A stretch of DNA of 13,148 nt from CAYGWP01 sp964353455 (GTDB taxonomy: Bacteria; Planctomycetota; Phycisphaerae; FEN-1346), in contig CAYGWP010000116.1 of assembly GCA_964353455.1 (NCBI GenBank), forward strand, positions 1 through 13,148. Direction: 5' to 3'. Of this stretch, positions 12,313-13,148 are shown one piece after another. A program made the position numbers and the translations under genes. The notes under the pieces are model-generated. The model was not told the DNA's origin, did no database searches, and worked only from the letters and a program-made list of their open reading frames with translations. Position 1 is the first letter of the stretch. Each line of letters starts with the position of its first letter.

Positions 12313-13148
12313 TCAATCCAATTGCAGGTCCAGAGGCGAGACGTCCCCGGTCGCGGGGTTGTACCCGCCTGGCTTTCCGGCACGTCTGGTCTTGCCTCTC
12401 GTCTTACCATCGGGTGTCACAGCAGGCGGGGCCTGCGGCACGGTCAACGCAGGCGTCTCAGGCCCGCCCGACATGAGCCGCGCGCGCTCCGCCCGCACCA
12501 TCATCTGGAGGTTGCTCGGCACGCCCGGATCATCGGCAAGTCTGTCGAGGGCCGTCTTGAACCTGCCGGCATCCTGGGGTGGAACGTCGCCAGATGCCAG
12601 TCCGCCGAGGAACGCGTCGAGCGCACCGGCGTGCGCGGGGAACGCCAGCTTGCCGTTGGCAATCAGCCGGGCAAGCAGCGACAGGTGGTCCCCGTCCAGC
12701 GGATAGAGGCTTTCCGCCCTGCGCCTGGTTTTGCCGTCCCCGTTGCCGTTCTCGACGCGCCAGTGGAACGCGACCAGTGCGCCGTGCTCGAGAGACTTGC
12801 CGCGCACGAGCGCCTCGGGAACGTACACCCGGCCGAACGCGGCGCTGATGGTGAGGATGGCTTCACGCGCCGCCGTGGTGTCGCCGGCGATGAACTTGAA
12901 GACCAGGCCCCGCCCCTCGTCAACGTAGGCCAGACCCCGGTAAGTGCCCACGTTGGGGAACTGCTTCCTCACGCCTGGCGAAACGCCATACTTGCCCCCG
13001 TCGTCTTCGCAAAACACCCTGGCCCCCATCAGGCCGTCAACTTTCCGATAGACCTGGAGCTCGCCGCGCTTCGGGCAGGCTGCCACGATGCGGCCGACGT
13101 CAGGGTCGGCATTGTGATTCTTCGGCGCGGCCCCGTGCTGGCCGGCCT
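12313..13148 (-). CDS. Unrecognised protein, N-terminus beyond the right edge
   Basis: The minus-strand frame is open from base 13146 at the window edge, without a stop, so at least 277 residues are visible and the real start lies outside. An internal GTG at 13084-13086 is in mid-sequence (GRIVAACPKRGELQVYRKV) and is unlikely to be the start. The first 100 residues look strand-rich, with GTYRGLAYVDEGRGLVFKF, followed by a helical middle. The tail is Pro-rich and basic (TPDGKTRGKTRRAGKPGGY) and probably disordered. No cysteine cluster, P-loop or membrane segment is seen. It is the first visible gene of the operon, and its stop is 9 bp before the AAA+ ATPase start, so it is probably an accessory or substrate-recognition factor. 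I do not recognise a family. Confidence 0.75.
   Translation of the reverse strand, partial: AGQHGAAPKNHNADPDVGRIVAACPKRGELQVYRKVDGLMGARVFCEDDGGKYGVSPGVRKQFPNVGTYRGLAYVDEGRGLVFKFIAGDTTAAREAILTISAAFGRVYVPEALVRGKSLEHGALVAFHWRVENGNGDGKTRRRAESLYPLDGDHLSLLARLIANGKLAFPAHAGALDAFLGGLASGDVPPQDAGRFKTALDRLADDPGVPSNLQMMVRAERARLMSGGPETPALTVPQAPPAVTPDGKTRGKTRRAGKPGGYNPATGDVSPLDLQLD

Noticed and set aside
13084..13086. GTG as start of the last gene
   Set aside because: The frame is open beyond it to the window edge and the protein sequence runs on smoothly, so the gene is cut by the window.
5226..13148. Known HerA-nuclease defence system or type IV secretion operon
   Set aside because: No NurA, SIR2 or DUF4297-like nuclease and no secretion channel proteins are visible beside the ATPase.
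1..13148. CRISPR array, rRNA or insertion sequence
   Set aside because: No regularly spaced repeats, rRNA signature stretches, transposase or paired terminal inverted repeats were seen.

Overview
The window is high-GC DNA that looks like a planctomycete-type bacterium. The clues are a TAT-exported Gfo/Idh/MocA oxidoreductase beside a sugar isomerase/epimerase, a tyrosine integrase with a GQWCKKIRGKVYFFG-type N-terminus that I associate with planctomycetes, and a Ycf46-like AAA+ ATPase. The taxonomic call is inference.

Layout, left to right. (1) Positions 3-2940 are chromosomal-looking metabolic genes: the C-terminal part of a neutral-ceramidase-like protein, a TIM-barrel sugar isomerase/epimerase, and a convergent TAT-signal oxidoreductase. 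Just upstream of the oxidoreductase lies a decayed tail of a second ceramidase-like gene. (2) Positions 2941-3448 are non-coding apart from a complete tRNA-Arg(CCU) on the minus strand. They also hold a hairpin, a 10-bp direct repeat and a strong sigma70-type promoter for the integrase. (3) Positions 3449-5024 are an integration module: a tyrosine recombinase and a convergent small excisionase-like helix-turn-helix protein. Base composition here is visibly less GC-rich than on either side. (4) From 5226 to the right edge there is one tightly packed minus-strand operon of eight genes.

In transcription order (right to left) the operon encodes: an unrecognised protein cut by the window edge; a Ycf46-like AAA+ ATPase; a coiled-coil protein with a small C-terminal domain; a radical-SAM activase-like protein; a small two-helix membrane protein; a membrane protein whose two CxxC knuckles flank hydrophobic helices, with a long acidic proline-rich tail; a cysteine-rich multi-zinc protein; and a HerA/FtsK-type ATPase with a C-terminal winged helix. 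Gaps are from 23-bp overlaps to 26 bp, with one 77-bp gap. ATGA or GTGA stop-start overlaps at two junctions suggest translational coupling.

The operon combines two different NTPase motors, a radical-SAM enzyme without a visible glycyl-radical partner, and membrane-linked zinc proteins, next to an integrase. I cannot match it to any named system. It could be a mobile conflict, stress or envelope-associated system, but its function is unknown. The best anchors for follow-up are the Ycf46-like ATPase, the NrdG-like radical-SAM protein and the HerA-like ATPase.
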